Of a stretch of 57,193 nucleotides of DNA, positions 1-9,192 are shown piece by piece. Under the pieces are notes generated by a model. It saw only the letters and a list, made by a program, of their open reading frames with translations, made no database searches and was not told the origin of the DNA. The position numbers and the translations under genes are program-made. How positions within the stretch are numbered: the first letter of the stretch is position 1; the number at the start of each line of letters is the position of its first letter. The stretch is from a virus, in the IMG/VR virus record IMGVR_UViG_3300032331_001351, positions 1 to 57,193 of that record. One strand, written 5' to 3'.

Positions 1-123
1 CACTAAAATTTAAACCAGATGTAACAGGAGGGGTGATTAAGCTGTTGTAATTTTGTGTTATCTGCTCAGGGGTTTGACCATAGCGTGTAGCCAGTGTATT
101 GGCTAAGTTATCGTTCATTCCAC
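1..123. repeat. Terminal direct repeat, left copy (circular contig overlap)
   Basis: Bases 1-123 are identical to 57071-57193. The sequence lies inside an open reading frame that continues across the join, so the repeat is best explained as assembly overlap of a circular or circularly permuted genome rather than a biological long terminal repeat. The unique length is then 57070 bp. Confidence 0.95.
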
Positions 124-1405
124 CGTTGTCTTTAATTGTGTCTGCTACTTGTTGTGGTGTTGCATTTGGGTTCGCCGCAAACCATTTATCCACGCTGTTT
201 TGAAGAGGTGTAGGTTCAGGTGCAGGCGCAGGAGCACTTTCAGCTTCTTTGATTTTGGAAATAAGACTACGAATCGCACCGCCAAAACCGTAACCGACAG
301 GACCACCATCAGCATACTTTTCAGCAAGGTCGTGAACAGAGCCGCCATGGGCTCTTCCAATGAATATACCGCGTCTGTTAAACTGTGATACATCTGGGCT
401 TGACTCAGTAGTAACAGCGGTGGCGGCATCAGCGGCAGCTTTAGCGTCTGCTGCTGCTTTAGCGTCAGCCGCAGCTTTAGCCGCTTTCTCATTAGCCGCA
501 ATCTGTGCGAATGTAGAGTTAAGATCTTTAGGATTAAATTTGTTTGAGGAAAGTTGATCCATCCAATAGTTGTAACCGGGGGCGTCAATAGTCCCTGCGT
601 CCCAGCTACGACCGATACTCTTATAAGCGTCTACAATATTAGCGTTGTAATTGGGATAAGCCCTCGCTGTGAGTTGCGCCCAATCACCTTCATTTGGTTT
701 ACCAAAAGTAGAAGTTGAGGCGTTTCTCAAGTCAGCATCGGTATAACCAAGGTTACGCTGCTGAAGGTAGTAGTCAGACTTAGCTTGGGGCGCGTCATTA
801 ATCATTGACACCGGCACAGCGCCGTAAGTTGGGTTCTTAAGCTGATTACCGTAATAGCTACCTGTAGCGTTGTAAACGTCTTGATTGCTAATACCTTTGC
901 TTTTCATATAGTCTTGATTAGACTGAGTAGAAGCGTAAGGGTTTAGAGCTACGTAGTCTCTAGTGTTTGCATAAAACTTGTCAGCCCCCATACCTTGACC
1001 GGTTGTGTCATTTTTAGTGGTATTGGTTGCAAACTTCATAGCGTCTGACACCGGGCGATTGCCGACGTCAAACTGACTTTGTACATACATCGGCGTGTTT
1101 TGCAGGCGGTTTTGGTAATCAGTTTTGTAAGTATCATAAGACTTCTGATCAAGTCCGTACTTGCGCATTTGCTCGCCAAAGGCTACCGGGTCATACGCAG
1201 CGCGACCTTCTTTTTTACCGAAGTCAGTATAATGCTGCTGTAATTGCTCAGGAGTAGTTAACGAAGCCGCTGCCAAATCAGGATTCATTTTGGCATAATA
1301 AGCCGTATCAAGTTCCGTACTAGGAGCAGCCGTGCCAGTATAAGTAGCCATACCGGGCGTGCCCACCCCGTACTGCTTCATAATTCGATTGAGTTCAAAT
1401 CCCAT
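1..1405 (-). CDS. Large internal virion protein with DUF4214-like modules, N-terminal part (split by contig ends)
   Basis: The frame starts at the ATG at 1405-1403 behind a good ribosome site (AAGGAG, 5 nt spacing), has no stop down to base 1 and continues in the same frame in the second copy of the terminal repeat to 55101. The full protein is 1124 residues, of which about 468 lie here. Residues about 34-70 resemble the NPDLAAA...HY...G..EGR modules of bacterial surface proteins. A second module near residues 255-290 has a GR...YW signature like DUF4214. A repeated AAADAK linker lies near residues 320-345 and a GGSVHDLAEKYADGG peptide near 365. It is followed on the circle by another internal protein (53059-55101) and lies downstream of 1415-2860, so it is probably a structural or ejected protein. 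Exact role unknown. Confidence 0.85.
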   Translation of the reverse strand, partial: MGFELNRIMKQYGVGTPGMATYTGTAAPSTELDTAYYAKMNPDLAAASLTTPEQLQQHYTDFGKKEGRAAYDPVAFGEQMRKYGLDQKSYDTYKTDYQNRLQNTPMYVQSQFDVGNRPVSDAMKFATNTTKNDTTGQGMGADKFYANTRDYVALNPYASTQSNQDYMKSKGISNQDVYNATGSYYGNQLKNPTYGAVPVSMINDAPQAKSDYYLQQRNLGYTDADLRNASTSTFGKPNEGDWAQLTARAYPNYNANIVDAYKSIGRSWDAGTIDAPGYNYWMDQLSSNKFNPKDLNSTFAQIAANEKAAKAAADAKAAADAKAAADAATAVTTESSPDVSQFNRRGIFIGRAHGGSVHDLAEKYADGGPVGYGFGGAIRSLISKIKEAESAPAPAPEPTPLQNSVDKWFAANPNATPQQVADTIKDNGGMNDNLANTLATRYGQTPEQITQNYNSLITPPVTSGLNFS

Positions 1406-1414
1406 GTCTGCTCC

Positions 1415-2860
1415 TTAACCTAAAGCGTTCAAACCTTTAGCCGTGTATATTCCGGTCGCCAGTTGAGACAAAGGCGAAGCTGAATATGTGGCACCGGTTG
1501 AACCGCCAGACTGCGTTGTTGTTTGAGGTGTGATTGGAGCCATGCCGCGAACCTGCGTGCTGAGCCAATCCATTTGCTGTTTAGGATACAACTGCTCGTT
1601 CTGGAACTGCTGCTGTGCGGCGTTGAGTTGATTCTGCATTTGACCCTGTTGAGCAGCACCGGCGCTCTCAAGGGAGGCAACGTCAGCTGAACGCATAGCT
1701 TGTTCTTGCTGTTGCATATTAGCAAACTGACTGAGCGCCGACATCTGGCGCTGGTAGTCAGATGCTTGAGCCTGTTGAGCCGCTTGAGCCGCATTAAGAC
1801 CGAACTGCTGCTGGGCTTGACCCGCGCCGGTTTGAGTTTGTCCCAAATTAGCTAAGTTTTGCATTTGTTGAGAAGTCAACTGCCCTTGCGTCTGACCAAT
1901 GTTAGCAAGGTTCTGCTGCTGTTGGGCTGTCAATGAACCTGCGGCTTGTCCAAGGCTTTGATATTGACCCGCGCCCTGAAGCACGCGAGAAAGGTCTGCG
2001 CCGGAAATACTACCGACGGTACCAGCCAACTGCGCTTGACGTGCGAGATCAGCCTGAGAAGCGCCGAGAGCCTGACCGTAGCCTTGGTTAGCCAGTTGAG
2101 CTTGCTGGTTGAGGATAGCTTCCTGAGTGTCACGTACGGCGCGACTACCGAACTCACCCATACGGCTAGAACCAAACTGACCGGCTTTGATGAAGGCGTC
2201 AGACACGCCGGGCAGGATGTTTTCAGAAAGATTACGAGAACCCTGTTTAGCGATAGCGTCCATGACCCCCGTTTGATACGGGCTCATGTATTGGTTGATA
2301 TTAGCAGCGGATGATCCCGCAGCCGCCGTTAAATACGGGTTAGCCGCTGTCAACGCCTGTTTAGAAAGCGCCTGAGCTGTGGTAAGGTCGGCATTTTTTA
2401 AATACGGGTTAGCTGCCGCAACAGAGTCTAAACCGGCGGCTTTAGTCAAATTGCCTGAACCAGCACCAACAATGTCTAATTTACCAGCTTGATCAAAATA
2501 ACCTTGACCAGTTTGTAACTGACCTAAAGCCGTAGCGGGGGCTTGTAAATATTTATTTTGAGCTGCGGTTAAAGTATCAGCAGTACCTTTACTACCAAAC
2601 CCATACATGTCGCTTTGGGCTTTATCTAAGTCTTGTTGATAAAAACCTTGGTTAGCTTGTACATTTTTATACGCTTGCTGCTGTAGCGGAGAAAGCTCAG
2701 CGACAGTAGGCATGTCGTAAGCCTGATAAGGCTTATTGGCAATGTTCTGTGCAACCTGGATTTGATTGTAAATAGCATCTTGCATCCACTTTGGTGTCTC
2801 AGTGGATGAGCTAGCGTACGAAGTTGCGGTCTGTGGAGACCCTTGGAATAAACTACCCAT
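1415..2860 (-). CDS. Gln/Ala-rich virion protein, probable ejection or tail-needle-associated protein
   Basis: This 481-residue protein is rich in Gln, Ala and Gly and predicted to be mostly helical, with long runs such as QQQQNLANIGQTQGQLTSQQ. A YMSPYQTGVMDAI segment near residue 190 is a recurrent signature in phage internal and tail-associated proteins. Its start overlaps the stop of the upstream gene (TAATG at 2860), and 9 bases separate it from the next gene at 1405. It has no enzyme motif that I recognise. The position between two glycine-zipper or coiled internal proteins supports a role in the ejected protein set. Structural status is fairly safe, exact function is not. Confidence 0.75.
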   Translation of the reverse strand: MGSLFQGSPQTATSYASSSTETPKWMQDAIYNQIQVAQNIANKPYQAYDMPTVAELSPLQQQAYKNVQANQGFYQQDLDKAQSDMYGFGSKGTADTLTAAQNKYLQAPATALGQLQTGQGYFDQAGKLDIVGAGSGNLTKAAGLDSVAAANPYLKNADLTTAQALSKQALTAANPYLTAAAGSSAANINQYMSPYQTGVMDAIAKQGSRNLSENILPGVSDAFIKAGQFGSSRMGEFGSRAVRDTQEAILNQQAQLANQGYGQALGASQADLARQAQLAGTVGSISGADLSRVLQGAGQYQSLGQAAGSLTAQQQQNLANIGQTQGQLTSQQMQNLANLGQTQTGAGQAQQQFGLNAAQAAQQAQASDYQRQMSALSQFANMQQQEQAMRSADVASLESAGAAQQGQMQNQLNAAQQQFQNEQLYPKQQMDWLSTQVRGMAPITPQTTTQSGGSTGATYSASPLSQLATGIYTAKGLNALG

Positions 2861-4740
2861 TATGCAAACTCCTTCAAATAGGCTAAGGGAGACTTAGCAT
2901 TAGGGCTAATCTTACCCTTTGCTAAAGTCTTACCTTTGTGAGAACGAATGTTTTGGCGCATAGCGTCGAGGCGTTTAGCTCCCTCTTTATTAGAGCCGTC
3001 CCCTAACATTGCAACTGTTTCTGCATCAATCACGTATTCACCATCTGAAAGTTTAGCATCAATGGTGTCTGCTCGACCAGACCCAGCTCCTTGAGCGAAC
3101 CGGGCAACAGCTGACAGAGCGCCGCCCCTTGCTTTGTTTACGACAGGCGCTTGAGGAATATTATAAGCCCCTTGCTCGGCAGCGACTTGCCCCGGCTGGG
3201 TTTGTGCATAACCAGTGATTCGTGGCCAATTAGAAGCCATGAACTGGTCAAGACTCATGTTAGCCGCATTAGCATCGGTTTGCATTCTATTCCAATCCCA
3301 TGTGACTGAAGGACGGTTAAAATACTCTTGCTGCTGCGGAGACATTTTCGCTATAGCTTCTTGAGCTACAGGTGGTGGTTTCTGTAGAGCGCTCAGAATA
3401 GACAAACCGCCCAACACTTTAGTTCCTATACCCATGCCGGTATCAGCTTTAGCGTCGGTCGTAGTTGTTGGGGTTTTGGTTTCAAACGGGCTACCCTTGA
3501 GAGCTTTGTCCCAGAATCCAGGCTCAGCGGTTTTCCATGCCACTTTGCCATCCGGACCAACTTGATAAGAACCTGCATCAACTTTAAAAGCCATTTTTCC
3601 GGTCGCCGGGTCTAATACGTTTGTACCCGTTCTACCTTGAGCGTCTGTACCGGCTGTTCCTGGAGCGGGCGCAGTGCTACCGTCAGGCATAGTGATTGTT
3701 TTAGGCGCTGCAGCTTCACCGGTTTTAAGGTTATCAACCACCGCGTCAGAAGGTTTCATACCAACATTAACGCCTCGCATTAAACCTGAAGCCAGACCGA
3801 CGGTCGCAGCTGTTTTAGGATCATAGCCTGCGGTCAATGCGTTGCCAAAACTCTGTCCGGCACTAGTGACACCCTGCTCAAACGCAGTCGGACCACCAGC
3901 CAGATTACCAGCAAGTTGGCCGATTGCGCCACCGGCAACACCTTGCAAAGCGCCTTTAGCAAAACCCTGACCAGTGATTGCCCCTGCGGCACCACCAACT
4001 AAACCGCTACCTATGATATTTTGCGTGACGGCGCTAGCACCAGGAGCGACAAACTCACCCACAGCGCCACCTAGACCGCCACCTAGCCCGCCCATTAGAG
4101 CGCCTTTTTTCCAATCTCCACCGCCGAGCGCAGAGCTTGCGCCGCCAATAATGGCTCCGCCAAGCATTGACGCCCCGATACCTGAAGCGCCTAACGCGCT
4201 ACCTATAGCTGTGCCTAAACCGGGAACAAAGACAGCCAAGGCGATAGGTAAAACTGCAGATAAAAAGTCGCCGCCGTCTTTATATTCACGCAAGCCTGTG
4301 TTTGGGTTGATAGTACCCGCGCCGCCCATGCGCTTGAGCATCTCAGCTTCGCGGCTATTGATGTGCGCTAGTTCAGTATCACCGCCGCGACCCGCAGACG
4401 CAACGCGGCGAGCGGCGACCGCTAAACCGCCGCGAGCGTAACCTTGCTTTTTCAACCGGTCTTGCAAGCCGTAAAGCGCAATTAGCAAAGAAACAACAAA
4501 CACTTGATCAAACTGTTCAGGCACCATTCGCGCATCAATGATGCCGTCTTTGACTGCGGCGTCACGAACTTCTTGATACTTGTCAGGGTTTTGGAGAACA
4601 AACTCTAGCAGCTGAATAGATTTATCAAGATCTTCCGGCACGATAGGCATGCGCGCAACTTGCGCCTCCATCGCATCGACAGCTTGCGCATACTGAGGGT
4701 CTTGCTCAGCCATTTGCGTGATAGCGCTTCTAATTTCCAT
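2860..4740 (-). CDS. Glycine-zipper internal virion protein, probable DNA-ejection channel component
   Basis: The protein has 626 residues. The N-terminal 110 residues are acidic and helical. Residues about 160-300 are a long Gly/Ala-rich hydrophobic stretch with GxxxG zippers (for example GAIIGGASSALGGG), as in membrane-active ejection proteins of podoviruses. Near residue 560 there is a phage-typical LSDGEYVIDAETVAMLGDG segment followed by GAKRLDAMRQNIR. This is a widespread C-terminal signature of tail or internal proteins. A Gly-rich YARGG peptide near residue 100 and a KARGGALS peptide near 535 resemble the GG motif of neighbouring virion proteins. Membrane insertion is inferred from composition. 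Neighbours are the GNAT-like 4742-5176 and 1415-2860. Confidence 0.75.
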   Translation of the reverse strand: MEIRSAITQMAEQDPQYAQAVDAMEAQVARMPIVPEDLDKSIQLLEFVLQNPDKYQEVRDAAVKDGIIDARMVPEQFDQVFVVSLLIALYGLQDRLKKQGYARGGLAVAARRVASAGRGGDTELAHINSREAEMLKRMGGAGTINPNTGLREYKDGGDFLSAVLPIALAVFVPGLGTAIGSALGASGIGASMLGGAIIGGASSALGGGDWKKGALMGGLGGGLGGAVGEFVAPGASAVTQNIIGSGLVGGAAGAITGQGFAKGALQGVAGGAIGQLAGNLAGGPTAFEQGVTSAGQSFGNALTAGYDPKTAATVGLASGLMRGVNVGMKPSDAVVDNLKTGEAAAPKTITMPDGSTAPAPGTAGTDAQGRTGTNVLDPATGKMAFKVDAGSYQVGPDGKVAWKTAEPGFWDKALKGSPFETKTPTTTTDAKADTGMGIGTKVLGGLSILSALQKPPPVAQEAIAKMSPQQQEYFNRPSVTWDWNRMQTDANAANMSLDQFMASNWPRITGYAQTQPGQVAAEQGAYNIPQAPVVNKARGGALSAVARFAQGAGSGRADTIDAKLSDGEYVIDAETVAMLGDGSNKEGAKRLDAMRQNIRSHKGKTLAKGKISPNAKSPLAYLKEFA

Positions 4741-4741
4741 A

Positions 4742-5176
4742 TTAACCTCTGTACCAAACGTGTGAATGATAATCCTCAGCTAAAAAGCCGTAGATGTGTA
4801 AATCGTCGTCAGCCAACGCTTTACGCATCACGCCTTCTAACTTAAACCCAAAATGCTCATTGAGTTTTTTAGCTAGTTTGTTTTTACCGCGCAGCAAACC
4901 GGTAACCCGTGCCGCCCGCAGCTTGTCAAACACAAAACCAAAAACCTCATTAAACATCTCAATCGTGCCTTTCGGCGTTACTTTCCTGTTGTCAATGACA
5001 ATGCTGAGGTCAATGTTACGGGGCGTGAAATTAGTCATCACCACGACGCATACAAACTCATCATTCTCATCCACCGCCGACATCGTCCTGAAGAACGATG
5101 GCGCATTTTCAAGCTCTAGTTTTGCACGCGCCCAAGCCTCAGCTTCGTCTTCGCGTTCAAAACCAATAAACCGCAT
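4742..5176 (-). CDS. GNAT-fold acetyltransferase-like virion protein
   Basis: This 144-residue protein has the layout of GNAT-like proteins found in podovirus late operons (T7 internal protein A-like): an N-terminal helix pair, a central strand region (FVCVVVMTNF) and a terminal ...HFGFKLEGVMRKAL....IYGF segment, which matches the last helix-strand unit of the GNAT fold. The canonical acetyl-CoA Q/RxxGxG/A loop is not obvious (RAARVTGLLRGKN may replace it), so catalytic activity is uncertain. Its stop is 1 base from the next start at 4740, and its start overlaps the stop of 5176-5412. Confidence 0.65.
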   Translation of the reverse strand: MRFIGFEREDEAEAWARAKLELENAPSFFRTMSAVDENDEFVCVVVMTNFTPRNIDLSIVIDNRKVTPKGTIEMFNEVFGFVFDKLRAARVTGLLRGKNKLAKKLNEHFGFKLEGVMRKALADDDLHIYGFLAEDYHSHVWYRG

Positions 5177-5412
5177 TACTCAGCCGCCTGACAGAACCTT
5201 TCAGCCCACTCCCGCCAGTCACTAAACTGGTATGGGTTAGGGAAGTTCTCTTTCAACGTCAAATTGTTCAAAAACTGCATAGCCCAGTTCTGCCAGTTAT
5301 CCACCTCGTCTAACCGACCGAACGCACCGTAAGGGTCAAGGTCAAGCGTGACTTGGTCAGCCCAGTCACGCAGCTCCATGTACATTGGCAAAGTGATGCG
5401 AACACCGCTCAT
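5176..5412 (-). CDS. Small conserved phage protein of unknown function
   Basis: This 78-residue acidic protein is rich in Trp and Asn (DWADQVTLDL, WQNWAMQFLNNL, WREWAERFCQAAE). It overlaps both neighbours by a few bases, which argues for translational coupling in the late operon. No domain is recognised. Its place between the DNA-stabilisation protein and the GNAT-like protein suggests a structural or assembly role. Confidence 0.7.
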   Translation of the reverse strand: MSGVRITLPMYMELRDWADQVTLDLDPYGAFGRLDEVDNWQNWAMQFLNNLTLKENFPNPYQFSDWREWAERFCQAAE

Positions 5413-7256
5413 CCCAACACCGTCTTGTCGCCAGTGGACACGTGACCGATGATTTGACCCATCTGGTAGTCGCCATACACTTCATTTGATTCAAACCGCA
5501 CGCGGAGTTCGCGGCGCTGCTCTTTGAGCATAACGATTTCTTGAAACGGCTCGCTAATGTTGTTTGGATCAACAAAAGTGAAATTAGAACTGTAAACTTC
5601 AGGCGCTCTAGCATTAGCGCGTCCCGTAACCTGCACGGTCATGTCGCCGCTCTGTACAAAGTCAGGTTCAATACGGGTAATGCGCAAATACTCATTTTTA
5701 CCTTGAGTAAGTGAAGACAGGTCGGCGGTTTCAAAATAAGACGCTATCGGGTTTATAATTTGTCCGTCAATCTCATCAACGCCTTGCTCCTGAACCCAAA
5801 CGCGATAATCGCTACCCGTGCCGACAGCGCCAGCTAGGATAGGCGCGGCAAAAGCATTGTTGAAAGCCCCGGCAGCGCGACCATTAGCGGGCAGCTGAGT
5901 GTCATACCACGTGTTTTCACGCACATTATAAATTACTGCGTGAGTGCATTCGGTAGCGTCACCGCGAGGGTAGCACCACCAGATCTCGCCGTAACGAGGC
6001 ACTTTGAAAGCAAACACTTTATTGCGCTCGCGTTTGTTGAGACCGTCAAAAAAGTAATTCAAGTTCAAAGAGTTTGGCACCTCACGCACCACGCCGTTGA
6101 ACATTAAAAACCGGTCAACACCACACCAGAAAAACACGCCATCATAATCTACGACAGAGTTTTCAGAAATGATAGACGTGTCCGTAGCTACTACGTCAAA
6201 TTGAAAAACAGCAGAGCCGCCGGTGAACGTGGCGCGGATAACCGCGTCATAAGCCCAGAAGATACCGGCAGGAGCTGTGCCTGAACCAGCGCGTAAGGGT
6301 AAACCCTTGATAATCTTTTGACCCCACACCCGAGCGACCCCAGCGCCAGCGCCGGTTTCGGTCAAGTTGGTCGGCTCACCGGGCACAGACCAGCCGATGA
6401 TGCCGTCTGTTCCGTAATAGAACAAATAGGGGTGTAGAGAAACAACGCCGCCGGTGCAGTTTGTGTTCGCCGGCAAGTTTACCGATTGTAAAACACCTGT
6501 ACCTAACACTTCACCAAAGAAGATCTGCCCCCCGGTGCTGTTAGAGATACTATGTAGGTTCGGTGACACATGGGCGATTATGTAGTTCTGATTAGTAGAA
6601 GAATCATACTGGTAATCAAACATCCACATATTTTCAACGCTAGTGACTAGCGCGTCCGAACCGCCGGACATGTCCACTTTTGAAGTGGTGAGCGTCGTAG
6701 TGGTAGCGACTACTGCCAAGCCGTTGGGCGCAGAACCCGCAAGAGTTGCGGTGATATTGATCTGTGCTCCAACAGCAACAGCTGAGTAATTCGGGCTAGA
6801 CGTATAAGCGGTGATATTAGCCGCGACCGCCGTAGCAGTAGCTGCTAAGCTAGTTGCGTAAGCGACCGGAGCCGACATAATGTTGATACCGTTAACAGTT
6901 ATACTGTCAACCGAACCGGCAGCGCCGCCCGTCAGCGTAACGCTACCCGTTGCTTGAACCGCAGCCGGAGTTCTATTGCTAACTACTGAGCTGTTTCCGG
7001 TGATGTCTAAGGTAAAACGCTCAAGCGTGCTAGAGCCGCCAGAGTGGCAGTAAATATAATCTTGCTGTGTAAAGTTTGAGAACCCGCGACTGATTTGAGT
7101 CAAATACTTTTGCGTTGATTTATAACCGCCGATTTTACGGGGTAAACCCCGTTGCCAACGAACCCACTGCCCGTCAGTGTAAAAATTGCCGTCAAATTTA
7201 GTCCCGTCCCGTTTAATACCGGGTTCAGACCTGAGGACAACGGTCATTTCAGGCAT
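5409..7256 (-). CDS. P22 gp10-like packaged-DNA stabilisation / tail hub protein
   Basis: This is a 615-residue protein. Its N-terminus (LRSEPGIKRDGTKFDGNFYTDGQWVRWQRGLPRKIGG) and the following beta-rich body are characteristic of the P22 gp10 family, which closes the portal after packaging and joins the tail adaptor to the tip. The middle (about residues 90-190) holds an inserted Val/Thr/Ala-rich beta domain and the C-terminal third has repeated WCYPRG/VRFESNEVYG-type strands. It lies directly downstream of the connector (8455-9087) and a fibre (7256-8455), as expected for the short-tail module. Starts overlap the previous stop (7256). I assign the family from N-terminal pattern and length, not from a database search. 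Confidence 0.8.
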   Translation of the reverse strand: MPEMTVVLRSEPGIKRDGTKFDGNFYTDGQWVRWQRGLPRKIGGYKSTQKYLTQISRGFSNFTQQDYIYCHSGGSSTLERFTLDITGNSSVVSNRTPAAVQATGSVTLTGGAAGSVDSITVNGINIMSAPVAYATSLAATATAVAANITAYTSSPNYSAVAVGAQINITATLAGSAPNGLAVVATTTTLTTSKVDMSGGSDALVTSVENMWMFDYQYDSSTNQNYIIAHVSPNLHSISNSTGGQIFFGEVLGTGVLQSVNLPANTNCTGGVVSLHPYLFYYGTDGIIGWSVPGEPTNLTETGAGAGVARVWGQKIIKGLPLRAGSGTAPAGIFWAYDAVIRATFTGGSAVFQFDVVATDTSIISENSVVDYDGVFFWCGVDRFLMFNGVVREVPNSLNLNYFFDGLNKRERNKVFAFKVPRYGEIWWCYPRGDATECTHAVIYNVRENTWYDTQLPANGRAAGAFNNAFAAPILAGAVGTGSDYRVWVQEQGVDEIDGQIINPIASYFETADLSSLTQGKNEYLRITRIEPDFVQSGDMTVQVTGRANARAPEVYSSNFTFVDPNNISEPFQEIVMLKEQRRELRVRFESNEVYGDYQMGQIIGHVSTGDKTVLG

Positions 7257-8455
7257 TAGAACGTCCCGCCGTTAACAGCGCCCGCAGGCAACGCGCCCAA
7301 CGCAGCATAAGCCGCCGCCCCGTCTACGGCAGTAAACACGCCGATACCGACAGAAGTGCCGCCTAGGTTAATCAAAGCTGACCCAGCCGTAGTTGCTCCA
7401 GTTCCACCCTGAGCGACTGCAATTGGATAAGACACGCCGAAGGTGTCAGCGCGTAGCACGTTCGTGCCGTCGCTATACATGATGGCGCGTTCGCCACTAG
7501 CTAGGGCAACCCCTGTACCCGCCGGTGTTTTTACTGTGAACGTATAAGCGCCGGTAGTCTGGTTGTCAACCCAATACTGCTGTACTGTGGCGGGCACAAT
7601 AATATTGCGGTTACCCGTCAACACCCCAGTAAAGCGGTATGACACTCGGTTGAGTTCAGTACCGGTCAATGTGTAGTTACCTGTACCGCCCACTGCAATG
7701 ACCGTATAGTCAAACGCAAAAACAGCAGACTTACCGAAACCGATGGTGTAGAAATTAACGCCGTCACAGGCAATGATCGCTGACTCACCGGGTTGAAAGC
7801 TGAGGAACGATGTGCCGTCAATCAGCGTTGTACCGGGCGCATCTGCGGCAATAGCCCCGGTGCCTGAGTTGCGCAAATATATAAACCAGTTATTACCTAG
7901 GACTGTAGGGTCTGGTAGAGTTAGCGTGCCGCCCGCGCCTGTCCAGTTGAACATTTTAGCGCGGTCAGCTAGCGCCGACGTGTAGTTACTGTTGAAACCT
8001 GTGATTGGTACCGACTGAGAAAGCAGAGCACCTACAGCTACAATACCCGTTCCGGCGAGCGCAGAAGCGTTAGCAGTAGAAGTCGTAGCGCCGAACTGTA
8101 GCGTCTCCCATAGCCCGGCTACCGTAGAGTTGTTGGTCAAGTAGACTTGCCATACCGTGCCCGGAGCAATAGAAACGACTTGAACGCTGGCGGCGTCTCT
8201 AACTACGAAAGTTTGAGAACCTTGGTTGTTGAAAAGAATCGTATTACCCGTGCCCGTTTTAGAGGCATCGGGCAGCGTAATAAACAACCCCGCCGAGGAC
8301 GCCGTGACGTCCATGATGCGGGTCGCAAGGTTTATACTAGTTGAGGTTTCGGTTGGCCAGCTGAGAACGATGTTGGTGGACAGCGCCACCGAACTATAGC
8401 TAATCTCACTGGGGTAAATGTTCGCGCCACCAAAGACGTCATTATAGATAGGCAT
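7256..8455 (-). CDS. Tail fibre or tail appendage protein ending in NGGTF
   Basis: This 399-residue Ser/Thr/Gly/Val-rich protein is predicted all-beta, with a fibre-type repeat near residue 345 (AVAQGGTGATTAG) that is common in tail fibres. The last residues are AGAVNGGTF. The long fibre 18030-20666 ends in GGINGGTF, so the two share a C-terminal tip peptide. The start at 8455 overlaps the stop of the connector gene. It probably trimerises on the tail, but the receptor or substrate cannot be told. Confidence 0.75.
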   Translation of the reverse strand: MPIYNDVFGGANIYPSEISYSSVALSTNIVLSWPTETSTSINLATRIMDVTASSAGLFITLPDASKTGTGNTILFNNQGSQTFVVRDAASVQVVSIAPGTVWQVYLTNNSTVAGLWETLQFGATTSTANASALAGTGIVAVGALLSQSVPITGFNSNYTSALADRAKMFNWTGAGGTLTLPDPTVLGNNWFIYLRNSGTGAIAADAPGTTLIDGTSFLSFQPGESAIIACDGVNFYTIGFGKSAVFAFDYTVIAVGGTGNYTLTGTELNRVSYRFTGVLTGNRNIIVPATVQQYWVDNQTTGAYTFTVKTPAGTGVALASGERAIMYSDGTNVLRADTFGVSYPIAVAQGGTGATTAGSALINLGGTSVGIGVFTAVDGAAAYAALGALPAGAVNGGTF

Positions 8456-9087
8456 TACGCTTCACTCCTGTTTGCTGAGCGATCCATGATGCGCTTGAGG
8501 TCTTCCCCGTTGAGAGCCTGAGCAGCACGGTCGTACATTCCCTGCCACGTTTGAATACGCTCATCACTTTTGAGGAACGGGGTAGCTTCCAGCAGGGTTG
8601 CGTAAAGCAACACGTCAGGTGCGTATTCAGTGAGCCAGTTTGTTTGAAAATCATCACCCAGGAAACGCGGCTGCTCGTAGTATAAAATTTCAAGCGTCTT
8701 TGCGGTGGCTGGGGTCGGGGTTATAAGCCAGTGCTGAAAGTCGTAATCAGCATAGTACGCAGGGCTACCGGTTTGAGTTTCAACTGGCCAGTAGTTACGT
8801 AGATACTCGTATGAACGGGCAAAAATAGGAACGCCGTCAACAGTCATACTCACCGTATCGCGCCAGCGGTCAGGCTTCAAGTAAACAGCCACCCCCGCCG
8901 AGAGCGGCGTAGTTACTGCGCGAATAAAACCTTCAATTTTAAGTTCACGGGCGATACGGCGCTCACCTAGTGTAACTAGGCGAGGGAGCTGGTCATAAAC
9001 GATTTGGTCGCTCTCCTGCGTGAAACCACGTTCAAGATAGCGCCTCACGTCCACCAGCAGACTGTCGTACGTCATGCTATAGCTCAT
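8455..9087 (-). CDS. Head-to-tail adaptor/connector (P22 gp4-like)
   Basis: This 210-residue protein begins with a helical DVRRYLERG..ES...YDQLPRLVTLGERRIAREL segment and continues with a beta-sandwich (RDTVSMTVDGVPI, YYEQPRFLG) and C-terminal helices (LLYATLLEATPFLK). This is the arrangement of podovirus adaptor proteins that dock to the portal. It is the first gene after a strong promoter (9138-9167) and has a GGAG site 6 nt before the ATG. A second protein of similar design is encoded at 20966-21955. Confidence 0.75.
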   Translation of the reverse strand: MSYSMTYDSLLVDVRRYLERGFTQESDQIVYDQLPRLVTLGERRIARELKIEGFIRAVTTPLSAGVAVYLKPDRWRDTVSMTVDGVPIFARSYEYLRNYWPVETQTGSPAYYADYDFQHWLITPTPATAKTLEILYYEQPRFLGDDFQTNWLTEYAPDVLLYATLLEATPFLKSDERIQTWQGMYDRAAQALNGEDLKRIMDRSANRSEA

Positions 9088-9137
9088 AAATACTCCATGG
9101 GTATTAGCAGCTGATTCAGCATGCGCCGTTTTGATGA

Positions 9138-9167
9138 ATTATAACCTTGAAACAAGTTTCAAGGCAA
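9138..9167 (-). promoter_or_regulatory. Leftward phage promoter with internal operator-like dyad
   Basis: On the minus strand TTGCCT (9167-9162) and TATAAT (9143-9138) are separated by 18 bp. The spacer is almost entirely a perfect inverted repeat, CCTTGAAAC-TT-GTTTCAAGG (9164-9145), which covers the end of the -35 box. No T-run follows, so it is not a terminator. It would drive the tail and ejection operon starting with 8455-9087. The surrounding 9088-9192 holds no gene. Confidence 0.8.
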
Positions 9168-9192
9168 GTTGTTCTAGTTTTTAGCAGGGAGT

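Noticed and set aside
1-123. Biological terminal repeat of a linear genome
   Set aside because: The repeat is inside an open frame that joins correctly across the circle, as expected from assembly overlap. A true terminal repeat cannot be excluded without read ends but is not needed.
149-557. Rightward frames in 149-557
   Set aside because: They are antisense to the 1124-residue virion gene and have no ribosome site; the leftward frame has good coding character.
5296-5306. DnaA-box-like TTATCCACC
   Set aside because: A single imperfect 9-mer inside a coding region; no cluster nearby.
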